This document shows positions 49,572 to 61,424 of a stretch of 64,000 bases of DNA, piece by piece; within the stretch, counting starts at the first letter, position 1; each line of letters opens with the position of its first letter. A program made the position numbers and the translations under genes. The notes beneath the pieces were generated by a model. The model saw only the letters and a program-made list of their open reading frames with translations. It did not search any database and was not told the DNA's origin. Origin of the DNA: Owenia fusiformis (lineage: Eukaryota; Annelida; Polychaeta; Sabellida; Oweniidae); assembly GCA_903813345.2 (NCBI GenBank), contig CAIIXF020000012.1, forward strand, positions 12,942,932 through 13,006,931, in the 5' to 3' direction.

Positions 49572-49713
49572 ATGCCTTGGTCACATATGCTCCGATCCAT
49601 CGGCCGACGCCCGGCCGATTGAGTGTTTTGTTCAATATTGTATTCAATTTTGAACAAAATACTCAAACGGGCGGGCGCCGTAGTGAAAATCGGAGCAAAT
49701 GTGACCAAGGCAT
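49572..49713. mobile_element. Small MITE, sister copy
   Basis: ATGCCTTGGTCACATATGCT and the inverse GAGCAAATGTGACCAAGGCAT bound the same core as the neighbour at 49371-49485, in the same orientation. Two family members so close together suggest target preference or local duplication. Confidence 0.7.
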
Positions 49714-49964
49714 AAACGATCAATGTCTAGGTATTTGGCGTTTGATGATACTATGGCCCTTGGCGAATTATGATTAGATGAACCGAGGTCAACATTAATG
49801 TTTCTTGTACAAGGTCATCCCAAGGTCTAAGATAAATATTTAGGTATTTTACGTTTCAAGACCTTTGGACAAATTCGATTCAACGATGTATTAAAGTTAA
49901 AATGTATACAGAGATAAAATAGGTTATCTCCTATCGTTTCCTTGTGTATACGTTTATGTCTCTG

Positions 49965-50215
49965 CGTAATAACGCAGATGCGAGCAGGTAGTTACCAATC
50001 TCACCACAAGGTGGCTCGTTCGGGTCAGATAGCATGGCGGGTATGGTAGAAAGTTCCCTTTAACTTAAAGTACATCTGTTTTCGTGGTTCAATTTTCATA
50101 TCACCCTTAAAATGTATCTAATAGCAATGCAATTAAAATATGTCCAGTGAACGAAAATGCAATACAAGAATAGATATTTCACTTTTTGTGATTTTGTAAC
50201 AATGGTGTTATTTTT
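49965..50215. repeat. Dispersed repeat shared with 57.7 and 61.1 kb
   Basis: The part with AATAACGCAGATGCGAG and GGTGGCTCGTTCGGGTCAGA recurs at 57676-57750. The part with TTCACTTTTTGTGATTTTGTAAC recurs at about 61110-61210. At the second locus the two parts are 3.4 kb apart, so a MITE, LINE and other DNA seem to have separated them. Confidence 0.6.
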
Positions 50216-50662
50216 TGTATATGTAACATGGTCATTTTCACATTTTATATTATTACTGTTCATATTAATCAATCCCTATTCATCTCAATATAACAGGTCC
50301 CTAAGTAGGTTGTTTGCAGTTTTACTCTTTTAATACCATGTTCACTTTTCACCTTGAGTTATTCAACTATGCAAACTGTGTCAGTTTTATATATCTATTG
50401 TTCCCCTATATGGTCTTTCTCACTCACATGTAGCTGAGTTTGCATTGGGTGTTGGCTTGTCAGTAGTTGCTGTAAGAGTTCATGTTGTACATTACAGAGC
50501 ATTGTATTTTAAACATTGAAGTTTGAAATATACTATTTTATATATATTTTAATTTGAAGTTCGAGTTATTTCATTGCCACCCACGGGCCTTCCACACGCC
50601 CATTTACATATAACGCTTTGAAACAACTTTAAAAAGTGAGCAATGTCAGTGTTGTGATAATA

Positions 50663-51454
50663 GAGAATTTTCGTTATAAGTTGTTTCAAAAACTTATACG
50701 TATACTTATAGTTTAAAGGGTCTTGTCGAACTAAAATCAATTCAAATTGATTTCCATAATCTGTACCAAGTGGGGCATAACTATTCCCGATATAGTCAAG
50801 CTTCATCATCAACTAGGGACTGCGAATACAATGTCCTTTGCTAGTGTCAATTATGAACACGATAAACTAAATTCTAGTTGACGGGTCCTTGTAGTGTACG
50901 ATAAACAAGACCCTTTAAAGTGAATCACTACACGAACGAGTCGATCATTTCAAAGTTCTCATGAAATTATAAGGTCAATTTTTAAGTTTTTACGTATAAA
51001 AGGGCCTTTATACGCAGATTATAAACTTACAGAGTTGGATCTCCGCATAGTATATGTGTGGACCTACTGACCAGAATGGCTTATTAAAATTAATCGGCTG
51101 AATAGGCATAGTATCCAATCAAATAGCTCGACTCATTCATTAGCTGAACTAATTCTCCCTTCGTTATTTCTACAAGGTGATTCAAAACGATCATCTACAA
51201 AAAATATATTTGAGAGTAGATAAATCTGTAAAACCCGTGTGCTATATCAGCCTATTTGATTCTAGAAAACACATATGACACAACTAAACATGCTTTACAT
51301 CAAGGGGGTACGGATGGTATGCCATTGGCCCTTTTTATTACCGTCCTAGGAGATATTTCCCGACGAATTAGGAAATTATGAAACACCTTGTTTATTGGGT
51401 TTATAAGTATAAGTATACGTATAAGTTTTTAAAAAACTTATAACGAAAATTCTC
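50663..51454. mobile_element. MITE with TA flanks, about 60-bp TIRs
   Basis: GAGAATTTTCGTTATAAGTT at 50663 is mirrored by AACTTATAACGAAAATTCTC ending at 51454; the arms extend through AAACTTATACGTATACTTATA. TA lies immediately outside on both sides, as expected for a Tc1/mariner-type insertion. No transposase frame. Confidence 0.7.
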
Positions 51455-51537
51455 TAATAACGCCCCTCATACCTATTTATTACAGGTCGTGTAGACCATT
51501 GTTGCCTGATTTATAGCAAAAACATTGACTTTTGCAT

Positions 51538-51562
51538 GTTGATGATGATGATGATGATGATG
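51538..51562. repeat. GAT microsatellite
   Basis: About eight uninterrupted TGA/GAT units. Confidence 0.9.
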
Positions 51563-52570
51563 CGCCTTTTATAATAGATCTCATATCTTAGAAGCGTATC
51601 AGTTCAAAAAATACTAGAAGACGTTACATATTTTGCCATGCACTGCGCCTATTCATTTGGCAATTCAGTTGTAAATTTTATCTTGAAAAAAACAAATCTT
51701 CCAAATTTGTTGAGTTTTCTTGCAGAAATCGCCTACCCCCCCCCCTCCATCCATTTTGTATGATCACAAGGCGTGATTTAAGCTGCTGATATTCTTCTTT
51801 ACACGAGTCGGATTTTCAAAATCTATAAGTTGGACTCCCTTTATAGAAGCTTTGAACTGAATTTGCACTGCTTAATGCTGACATTTTATTGTTTATCCAT
51901 ACATTTTAAGAAAAAATGTATAAAAAAAGATGTTAAAGCCAAATGTTGCCCTAAAAATTCAGAAAATGTGAAAAATTTCGAATTTTCTATGTACAGGCCT
52001 TGTTGCCCCTTTAAGAAGCTTAATATGTAAATTATCTAATCAAACACTTCGTCCACCATTTTGAAACACTAATCAATCCAATCTGTGCTAGCGATTCATA
52101 GGGCGAGCCAGTGGGATATTTCCAGGGTTCATACACACCTGGAAATGTCAGGGAAATTGACTTGATTTTCCAAGTGCTGGACATGTCAGGTTATTTTAAA
52201 ATTAGGTCAAAAGGGCCAAAGATGACCGGGAATTTTGAAACGGTAGACATGTCAGGGAAATGTCAGGGAAATTTGTATCAGTGTTGAAAAAATAATGTTC
52301 CAGAGATTAATGTTTCCAAACTGTTTTGAAACAAACGAACGTCTTGTTTTCAACCTACACCTTGCACCTTTCTATCGTATTTAATAAAACAAAAATAGTA
52401 TATCACGGAGGGATACGAACCACTCACCTGGGACTTGGTTATTCACTAGCGCCATAGGCGTTCTACTATTCTGGATACAACTGACGAGTCGTATTTAAGT
52501 GGAGACAAAAGTGAGGATCATTTTGAATTGACGCTCGGTATAAATATATAATACTTTTGTTCTTTCATAT

Positions 52571-52640
52571 CGGTAGCTCGTTGGCCTAATGGTTAGCGTG
52601 CCTGGCTTCCATAGTCTAGGTTAGTTGATCGAGACCCGTT
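52571..52640 (+). other. tRNA-like sequence in right arm
   Basis: Mirror of the left-arm copy, differing by one base in the part compared (GCGTGCCT here, GCGTACCT there). It may be the head of a tRNA-derived SINE embedded in the arm before the arms were duplicated. Confidence 0.4.
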
Positions 52641-53635
52641 CATGTCGAACTTTTTGATTTGCTTGTTGTCAAGATATAATAAGTAGGGCAAAATCCAGAA
52701 AAAGTAGATCAAAAATACTCCAATGGAGTATAAAATTGTCACCAGGATTCCGGAATGAGACGAATGTTAACTCGTGAAATCTCGGTAGATAAGGTAGGTC
52801 AGAAAATCCGGATTAATCCGAACAAGGTTCGGGAATTTCCGTCATAAGAAGTAGGTCAAAAATACTCCAATGGAGTATAAAATTGTCACCAGGATTCCGA
52901 AATACGACGAATCGAATCGGCAAACTTCGGTACAATAATGAAGTGCATAAAAATCGTGAAACAGGTGTCAGGGGCTTCCCTCATCTTTCCATAAATGGTT
53001 CTAAAAGCCTTATATGGATCTATCACGTGACATTCAAAATGACGTTCCTATATGGTTCTATGGGCCTTATATGGATCTTTCGAACACGTGACCAAATCAA
53101 AATCAAAATCAAAATTTTACCTTGACCATTGGATGGGATTTCATAGAAATATCAAAGAAAACATATTCTCGTGATCCTTAAATCACTTAAATTCGATCAT
53201 TTTATCTTCACCCCTTGATGGAATTTTATGAAAGAAGTTATGAAAACACATCATCATGTAAGGGTTTTCACCTAAATTAGCTCGTTTTATCTTGACCCTT
53301 CAATTGAATTTCATTGAAAAATGTTTCATGAAAAATATCATGTTATGATTTGTATTTAAATAAGACCGTTTCATTTAAATACTTGCTGGATAATATTTCA
53401 AAAAATGCACTTTAAAAATATTTCAGGATTTGCCTTAATTTATCAATGTAATGTAAGTATTAGATTGACTCTCAAATAGGGTTTTATTTTATCTTTTTAT
53501 TGAAATTAATACTAGGCAGGACTCACTCTCTAAATAGCTAATAAAAATTCAACCCTTGGATGTGATTTCGTTGAAAAAAAAATATGACAAGTCCAGAATC
53601 AAATGATTTGTCCAGAACCTCTTAAGATCCTGTTT

Positions 53636-54493
53636 GAATATTTTATATGTTTACTACTATTTGATGTTTGTTTGAAGGTAAACGTCACATTGGTATAAGC
53701 TCCATATCAGGCACACATGCAACAAGCAGTAACTTTCACAAATCTGGCGACATTATTATAACGTGAAAAAGAAGAGGTTTTTGTTAGTATTTGGATGTGA
53801 AACTTGCATGAATATTTCTTACACATCATTGTTACGCATGGAAATATATAATACGGATTGTGATAAATAAACTTAGTCTGTTTTCTTCCATATACCTAAA
53901 AATGCTTCTTGGCGACAATAACGTAACTTAAGAATTTCTGACTTAAACTGATTGTGACAACACATATGTGGACAAATGGAGCCAAACTTCTAGTGACAAT
54001 ATTAGGCACTGAACCATTCTATACAACCATAATGATTAACACTACAGACACAGTGTTATTTAAGAGAAAATACACGGCGACAGAAAAATTGTGATTGGGG
54101 GAATACTATCTGGAATGACTGGTAGCTTCTGTAGTTATTATGTGAAGCTAGTTCTCGAGCTCGATATTGAGCGATTGTTAAAGCTCTCTTTTCTATTCTG
54201 CCAGCTGCAAACAATTGGGTGCTTTAAACATGTTACATGCAAAAGATATATAAACATTATCAACTTCGAAAGCCTCACCAACAAACACAATTACAAAAGA
54301 TGGACATTTTTAGTTGAAGTATTCATTGACCACGTGCTCTGACATTTGCATATGCGGAGTTTTAGTTTGTTTTATGGCAATGCCAGGTAGACAATAAAAT
54401 ACTCAGGGCAACGTACTGCCATCGTACCAGAGGCAATATTAATTTAATATACACTAGACATACAATAATTAAAGCAGTTTAAACTGCCATCAC
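53636..54493. other. Stretch without recognised gene
   Basis: If the signal-peptide exon at 54494-54602 is real, its next exon should be on the minus strand in or beyond this stretch, but I found no convincing match. The 83-codon plus-strand frame at 54091-54342 has no splice context. Confidence 0.35.
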
Positions 54494-54602
54494 CTGACTC
54501 TCCCTCCCTTAACTTAAATTTGAGCATCTGTACGGATCCTTGGTCGGCAGGCATCGCCGCCGTCGTGACAAAAGTCAACAACACCAACAACTGCATAGCC
54601 AT
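54494..54602 (-). CDS. Signal-peptide first exon of an unknown secreted protein
   Basis: From ATG 54602 the minus strand encodes MAMQLLVLLTFVTTAA followed by a small-residue cleavage region and about 20 mostly polar residues, ending at a GAGTCAG|GTGATG donor (36 codons plus one base). It looks like a typical first exon of a small secreted protein. The in-frame upstream ATG at 54638 lies in transposon sequence. The remaining exons were not identified. Confidence 0.45.
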
Positions 54603-54625
54603 TTTTAACTTTGAAAACCTAAATA

Positions 54626-55500
54626 CACTCCCCTCCATAAGTTTGGCAACCTTTTTTCCCCATTGAACTATGTGTTAAAGCCTCTTTACGTTTGAATTTT
54701 CATTTACTTAACCGGCGATGAAATAACTTATAATATTGTTGGAAACGTAACTTGACTTTATTTCCAATACCTCCAAATTTTCTCAATTTTTTTCCTCAAT
54801 TACAATAGGTCGAAAATTGATGATAAATTTGATGAATTTTTGAAAATCGTCATTCTCATGTAATCCAATGGGAAATGGAGGGTTCGGGGCAAATCGAAAA
54901 TCAGGATATCTTTTCAGTAAAAGATTCAGCAAAAAATATTTTTTTATAGAAAATTGAATTGTCTAACTTTTTTTAACACTAAGTGTTTAGTTTATTTGAT
55001 GAATATTAAAGTTACAGCGCTTCAAAGTCATTTTTGAAAAGAATTTTTCGCCTCCTGTGTTATTTCAATGGGAGAGGTTTTTTGAAAAACAATTTTGACT
55101 TTAAAGCCCTATAACTTTGTTGAACCTGAAGAAACATATCAATTTTTTGTTAAATAAAGTTAGCAAATTCAATTGCCTGCCTAACTCGTATTTTTTGCAA
55201 GGACTCGGATGGATGGATATTCTGTCATATGACTTGCGGCAAACCTACCATTTCCCATTGGTTAACATGGCAATGTCGATTTTCAAAAATTCATCAAATT
55301 TATCATCAATTTTCGACCTATTGTAATTGAGGGAAAAAATTGAGAAAATTTGGAGGTATTGGAATTAAAGTCAAATTATGTTCCCATCAATAATATAAGT
55401 ATTTTCATCGCAGGTTAAGTAAATAAAAATTCAAAGGTAAAGAGGCTTTAACAAGTAGTTCAATTGGGGAAAAAGGTTGCCAAACTTATGGAGGGGAGTG
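54626..55500. mobile_element. Mariner-type MITE with about 250-bp TIRs
   Basis: CACTCCCCTCCATAAGTTTG at 54626 and its inverse ending at 55500 are flanked by TA on each side (54624-54625, 55501-55502). The arms stay alignable to about 54880 and 55240. The tip resembles Tc1/mariner ends, and the TA duplication agrees. There is no transposase. The left tip is 24 bases upstream of the start codon of the signal-peptide exon. Confidence 0.8.
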
Positions 55501-55502
55501 TA

Positions 55503-58463
55503 TATAGTTTGACACATTATAAAGGCAGTGGTAGATCTGGAGGCTAACAAATAGGGGGTCACATTTCAAGTAAAAAAAAGTCGGCCCAAATTTTGAAAAT
55601 TTAGGCCATTTTTGAAACGTTGGCTTAAAATTGAAAAATAAGGCCCAAAAGCCAAGCAATGCCTACTGAAAACCCAATAAGCGAGGCCCTACAAAATGTT
55701 TGGGCGCAATAAATTTAGAAGTGCACATCGTAAATCTCAATACATAATCAAAAATATATATGGTTAAGAATTGGCCAACAGCATCATGCGCAGGAGCAAC
55801 GATTTGACATTGACAAGTCTTCAGCCTCGGTCTATTCGAAATATAAAACTTGAAAACGACGTGTTTGTTGTGAATTAAAACAATTTAGATAGATCCAATG
55901 AATTATAGCACTCAGTAAATATTGGACAAACTTCATGGTTGAAAAATACCTACTTTTGCTCGATTGAATGGAGCATTTTTATCATAGAATTATGCACAGT
56001 GTATAACTACCTTGAGGTTAATGTAGATTATCTTACTTCCTTCTAACCTTTTAATGTTCTGCTTCCTTGTTCGTTATTGGTAAATTCTACTGCCTTGCAG
56101 CCCCATTTATAAAGCCCAGAAATTGTGAAAGGCAAGACTCTTGAAAATAATATTTGAATTGTACTTTTACCATTTCTGTATCATTTGATATTAAAACATG
56201 TAACTCAAATTTTATTACTTGCAACGAGTAAGATCACACAAAGAAGTTAGAATTTATTGCCTAACAAATGAAGAATATTTATTAAATTTAAAGTAGCAAA
56301 TTAAACACAGCAAACACATATGATCAAAAGTGCACATATGTAGAAGAAAAATGACTGCAGAATTTATATGACAATTCATTGAAAATTCTAAAGCTTCTAA
56401 AGCTTTTCTCTACGATATTTGGCTGCCATTCAAAATGACAGCCCTCGGTAAGGTTATTTGTTTCATTTTTAAAACTGTCAACTCCCCAAAATGTGTAGCC
56501 ATACGTACATCTAGAAGTGGTCAATTGGTCCTTGCATTGTTGACATATATAATTCGGGTGTGCTTATGTACGTCTTTTAAAAGTAAACAACTTATAAATC
56601 TTTTTTTTACATTAATTCCCCCTTACCTTCATAATATAGGTCATTTTGATATGTATATTTGGAAAGGTGAAGGATATTTATCTAAAACAATGTTTTCATA
56701 TGCTGCCTCCAATCTTATCACCATTGCATATTCATAAGACTTTAATGCCTGTTTTAAAAGAATATTCCTCACTTAAAAGCCTCTTCAAGAATGTAGCCAT
56801 TGGTCAAAATAAAAAGTGCATGCAGTTATATAAAAAGTTCTGCATTGCACTGAATGGAGAGGATAAGCTTTGCATATATAATCGAAACTGAACCTACAGG
56901 TACGTATCACTCGACCATATACAAATTCATGTAGCCTTCTCATATAAATAGCCGTTCAAATCCAGTGTTTGTTTAGACTACACCATAGCGTGTAATGATT
57001 CTATAGTATGTCATTGATGCGGTTTTATAGCTGGTTTTCTAATACATATTTTAAACAAGCTCGTTTCGTAAGACTTTTGGCGCTAAATCATGCATGACAT
57101 ACATCATCGTGTTCAGCAAGAATTCAACTGTGTATCGAAATCAAAATTGACAGCATAGTGTTCAATAGACACGAGCAAAATGGTTCCCGTTGACCCAACG
57201 TCAAATTTAAATCTCCCGTTCTAAACCCGAAACTCTGAAGCTGAAAGAGTATCTGAATTAGACTAAGCGCGCATAAATCTATGAGCGCTCGATACATTCC
57301 TTTGTTAATTTTTGTACTTTGCGTTCACGGTTACGTTGTGAAAAACATCGTTAGCTTAACCTCTCCACTATTAGTTATAACGTGGTGCGTGTTTTAGAAA
57401 GTAAAGGACAGAAGAAATAAAACAAACGCACCCCATGCAGACAGATCGCCTAAAATCACATTGTCATTTCAATCACCGTTATTATTTTTCGAACGAGTTA
57501 CCTTGAAATATCAAGACGGCATGCTATTCTCATACTTATAGAACTTAACACGATAGTCATTCATCATTTATTAAGCAGGAAAAAATTAATTTGCATCATG
57601 GGTGACAAAATGTTTCTAATTTCCTGGTGAATACGAATGTAAGTTGACCCTCATTTATTCCCATTTCGCCCCTACCCAATAACGCAGATGCGAGTAGGTA
57701 GTTTCCAGATTCATGTCCAGGTGGCTCGTTCGGGTCAGATAGCATGCCGGGTATTCACCTTTCCACAAAGTAAAGAAAATCGATAATTTCCAGCGCGCTG
57801 ATTGGTTGTATGCAAATGAGTCAAATCAATGACGTCAATGACTGAAAGTTTTGAAGAATTAATACAGCCAGCATAGGAATATTTTGAATTAACTGCAATA
57901 AAAAGGATTCTATTTGCCCAATGCACCAATTATTTTTAATCAAACATGAAATATTGATGAGGCACTTTCATTCCGAATCTTATGTAATTTAATTTAATTT
58001 ATTAAGAATTCTAAGATCAGCCTCACATACCCGGGCTAACATGGCTCGTGCGATGTCAATAATGATCAGCAATGTCAACATATCATCAATAAACATTATA
58101 TGATATACGCTCTTTGAAATCTTCCCAGTGATCATTATTCAAAATCGATCATCAATCATATAACTAATTTATCCTATGAAAAGTGAGGTTTCACAAGTGA
58201 AGTTTTCAGGACACCCTGTATGTCCAGGTTTGTTTTCCCATCCTCATTATTTTTGAGAAATCCATCATCATTTTGGTTAAGAAAAGTTCTACGGTCTGCT
58301 GGATCTATTTTGACAGTTTTGATTTAGCAAGATATTTTAACAAATTGACTGTTTCTACACTGAATAAAAAACATTTTCCCGGGAATATTTTTATCTGGAG
58401 ATACGCAGCGGGAAATATATATGCCAGCTACGTCTTAATACTTTGTAACGTTCGCGTAATGAC
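55503..58463. other. Gene-poor stretch with dispersed repeats
   Basis: 55530-55700 resembles the GGCGGATCTGG/GGCCCAAAATT sequence near 8945-9120. 57676-57750 matches 49975-50045. A minus-strand frame at 56324-56524 and plus frames at 56435-56891 have protein-like stretches but no start, splice or domain I can name. No gene is claimed. Confidence 0.4.
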
Positions 58464-58468
58464 TGTAA

Positions 58469-58959
58469 CACCCCAGTCACATTTGTCGCACGGCGGCCGC
58501 AAGTCGACCGCAGATCAATTAAATCGGTGAATTTCTGCGGCGAGCGTAGAAAAACTATGGTCGCCTTGCGGCCTCCGTACGGCGTATGCAGATTTTTACA
58601 GGCCGCAGGGAAGGCGTAGAAATTATAACTCAGAGTTATAATAGTTGTTCATTTCCGAGGTCCCCGTAGAAATCAACTGGCTCAACAAGATTGAATCATT
58701 ATTTGTCAATGTTTCACGATCACTTTTCATTTTTATATTACATCCTAGCACCATGAATAACATTTATAAATTGTCCCAATGTAAATGAAATGAAAAAAGT
58801 ATTATTTATCAACAGAAATTTAAAATTCACTGTGCGGCTGCCGTTGGAAATGTGACTGCAAAAGTATGAGAGCGCAGAAATTCCACGGCGAGCGTAGAAA
58901 TGTTACTGGCCGCAGAAATGATAGATCGCAAGGTCGCCGTAGGAAATGTGACTGGGGTG
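58469..58959. mobile_element. MITE with TAA target duplication (PIF/Harbinger-like)
   Basis: CACCCCAGTCACATTT and its inverse AAATGTGACTGGGGTG bound 491 bases, with TAA directly outside both ends. A 3-bp TAA duplication is typical of PIF/Harbinger elements. The interior has CG-rich motifs (GCGGCGAGCGTAGAAA) repeated near both ends and no coding frame. A truncated relative is at 16670-16866. Confidence 0.75.
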
Positions 58960-59194
58960 TAAACGACAATGGAGAAAACACAGACAATCGGGATATATTT
59001 AATGGTATGAAAAAGGGAAGGAGCATCCACTTAATCGCTCAAAAATTCGAGAAAATAAATATAGGAATATTTGAGAGAACAGGAAAATCCGCCCACGGCC
59101 AAGAAAACAAAACTTGACATGAATATTCTAAAACATTTCCTCGATTGAACAATGTGAACCAGATGACCAAGATTGGCATGGGATAAACATATTA

Positions 59195-59345
59195 TCCTAT
59201 AGACGGTTCAGGATATTGGGATAATCCCTTAGCCAATATAATATATTTTCCCTTGGGACCTGCGACCCTCGGACAGATCTATTATATTTGCCTCGGGATA
59301 ATCCCAATATCCTGAACCTCATATAGGATAATCTCTATATATGTC
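59195..59345. repeat. Imperfect hairpin
   Basis: TATTATCCTATAGACGGTTC...CAGGATATTGGGATAATCCC is mirrored by GGGATAATCCCAATATCCTG...CATATAGGATAATC. Arms about 50-60 bases. Probably a small MITE. Confidence 0.6.
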
Positions 59346-59621
59346 ACGCTCCTCCAAGATATCAATTCTATATCCCTATGCCTTCAAGTATAATATTTTC
59401 AAGATTCGATCTGATATGACTTGCAGAAATAAATAGGAAGTAATCGTTTAGTTGATTGAATTATGGAAGTAGTGAAGTAGTGAAGTCAATGATTTAATGA
59501 ATAAAAGCAAATGTTTTTAATTTGAACAGGTCATTCATCAAATGACACTGAAGATTAACTTAAAATAGATTGTCTATCTATATATTTTTATGCATGAGAG
59601 ACATGTTATAATGTTGGTGAA

Positions 59622-60940
59622 CTTATGATTATTATTATTTATTTATTTTTATTATTCAAGTTTAAGATTTTACAGATTTACATTGTAAGGTTACATGATA
59701 ATACAGTTACAGTTAATATAAATATAATTAGGGTCGCTCATTTTTTATAAGAATGTATATAAGGGGGGTTACAGGGGAGGGGAGAGGCTATACTACTAGG
59801 TCTAAGTATAGTGGGTCAAAACATCAAAATGTGAGAGTTTGATTTATATATTTAGGTCTTTTTTACCCCCTTTCTGGCTCTGTATGTATGTATTTTTCGG
59901 AGTATTTGGTTTCCAGCTCAGAAAGGGGGGTTATACATAATGTTCTATCATTGAATTTATAACATTCCATTTTTTGTCATGCAATTCTTCTTGTCCATGT
60001 GTTTTTGCAATATATTTGTCAGTCCTTTTTTCTCTTATTAAGTATCTTTGAAAAGCATTTATGGTAGGTGCTTTTTCTTCCAATTTATTAATGTACATGA
60101 ATCTTTTTATGAGTAAGGTAGCTAGGTTTTGGCTGATAAACAGTTTTGGAGATCCTAACATAAAATCTTGGTCATCAGGTACACGTATCTCTTCGTTCAG
60201 GATTCTGTAACATTGTTGTTTGAAATCTTCCATCACTTGGCATTTCAGGAAGCCGTGTTCTATATCGTCTATTTGGTTGCTATTGCACAGTACGCATGTT
60301 TGGGTTTTTACTTTTTTCATTTTGAAAAGTGTTTTCCTGAAGTATATTGCCCTATTTAGTATCCTATACTGAAAATACTTCATTCTCGTATCTTTTGTCA
60401 GTATGTTTATTAGATTATATATTTTCTTCCATTCTAAGTATTTTTGGAAGTAGTCTCCCCATTTAGTTTGACATGTAGGAGTATTTTGCTTATACTTTTT
60501 GCTGAGCATTTGGTACGTCTTCTTATTATCCCATGTTTTTATTCTCTCTATATTGTCTTGGTCATCTTGTAAGTTGATATTTGTCATTATGGTTTTCCAC
60601 CTTGGTGATATGCATCTCATAACAGTGTGGTAGTTGAGAAAGGTCTGGTTTTGTAAATTATATTGATTTCTTAGTTGATCATAACTTTTCAAGTGACCAT
60701 TCAGGTATAAGCGTTTAATTCTTGTTATACCTTTCCTTTCCCATTCTTTATTTTGAAGCGGGTTTTTGTTTTGCTTTATACAGTCATTGTTCCATATGAT
60801 TTCATTGGAGGGGTTGTCAATATCCTGTTCTTTTATGTATTTTACCTCGTGCCATATTCTAAGAACTTCATCCAAGCTTTTCAAATTTTTCATTTTTTGG
60901 AGTTGACTGTTCGGCGACCAAGCCCAGAATGACTTCTCTA
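59622..60940 (-). mobile_element. 5'-truncated Tx1-type LINE, ORF2 C-terminus
   Basis: A minus-strand frame at 59931-60893 (320 codons, uninterrupted) covers the post-RT region and the zinc finger CVLCNSNQIDDIEHGFLKC near residues 200-218, then about 100 residues to the stop. In-frame upstream sequence (FWAWSPNSQLQKM) extends it to about 60940, where homology to this family stops. The 3' end is a TAA/TAAA repeat tail at 59622-59655. The intact frame suggests a recent insertion. The RT core is absent, so it is not functional. Confidence 0.75.
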
Positions 60941-61424
60941 TTCATAAAACTCACTCACTAAACAAGGCCTAACACACAAAAATCTTTGCTCACCTCGAAT
61001 AGCATGCTACATTACCCAATCATGATTCATGCCTTTTCATCACTTCACTGCCTATATATAGAAAGTATTTAATATATTCTTAGATCACTTCGCTCTAACG
61101 AATATAAATTTTCTGTATCTAATAGTTATGCAAATTAAAATATGTCAGGTAAAAGAAATGTTATCTGTCCAATACAAGAAAAGATAATTCACTTTTGTGA
61201 TTTTGTAACATGGGGTCTATGGGGAACAAGAAGTCACATTTTCAAAAAAAAAAGTTTCAAAGTTGATAGACAATTTTCGAAACCATACTTCTAGATGTAC
61301 TTTTACATGCATATTCCAAATATGACATCGCTTTGACTGAATTTTGAATGACGTAAATCAAGACTATTTCTACTCGCATCTAGTCCATTGGCCCTTGTTC
61401 CATTTCGCCCCTCTTTCATTCATA
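60941..61424. other. Spacer with partial dispersed repeat
   Basis: 61110-61210 matches the distal part of the repeat at 49965-50215. Nothing else recognised. Confidence 0.4.

Larger units (their letters stand above)
47218..53635. mobile_element. 6.4 kb element with about 1.34 kb inverted arms
   Basis: Left arm 47218-48559 and right arm 52301-53635 are inverted copies, close to identical; a shared 80-codon frame in both translates to the same residues. Outer tips are AAACAGGATCTTAAG and its inverse. Each arm contains a 58-bp direct repeat including GGAATCCTGGTGACAATTTT at about 47958 and 48106 (mirrored on the right) and two tRNA-like segments. The 3.7 kb centre has no recognisable coding frame but contains several smaller MITEs and a segment at about 52120-52290 repeating ATGTCAGGGAAAT. 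No transposase or integrase is visible. A large non-autonomous DNA transposon or a palindromic segmental duplication are both possible; the target duplication could not be fixed. Confidence 0.65.

Noticed and set aside
48219-52640. Functional tRNA genes in the palindrome arms
   Set aside because: A/B-box-like motifs are present but the acceptor, anticodon and T stems do not pair as needed, so only a tRNA-like origin is claimed.
47734-53125. Identical 80-codon frames at 47734-47976 and 52883-53125 as a duplicated gene
   Set aside because: They are mirror copies in the inverted arms, without domain, splice signals or codon-like composition.
56324-56524. Minus-strand frame containing YGYTFWGVDSFKNETNNL as a gene
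   Set aside because: No ATG in good context, no splice sites, no domain I can name; left as unexplained.
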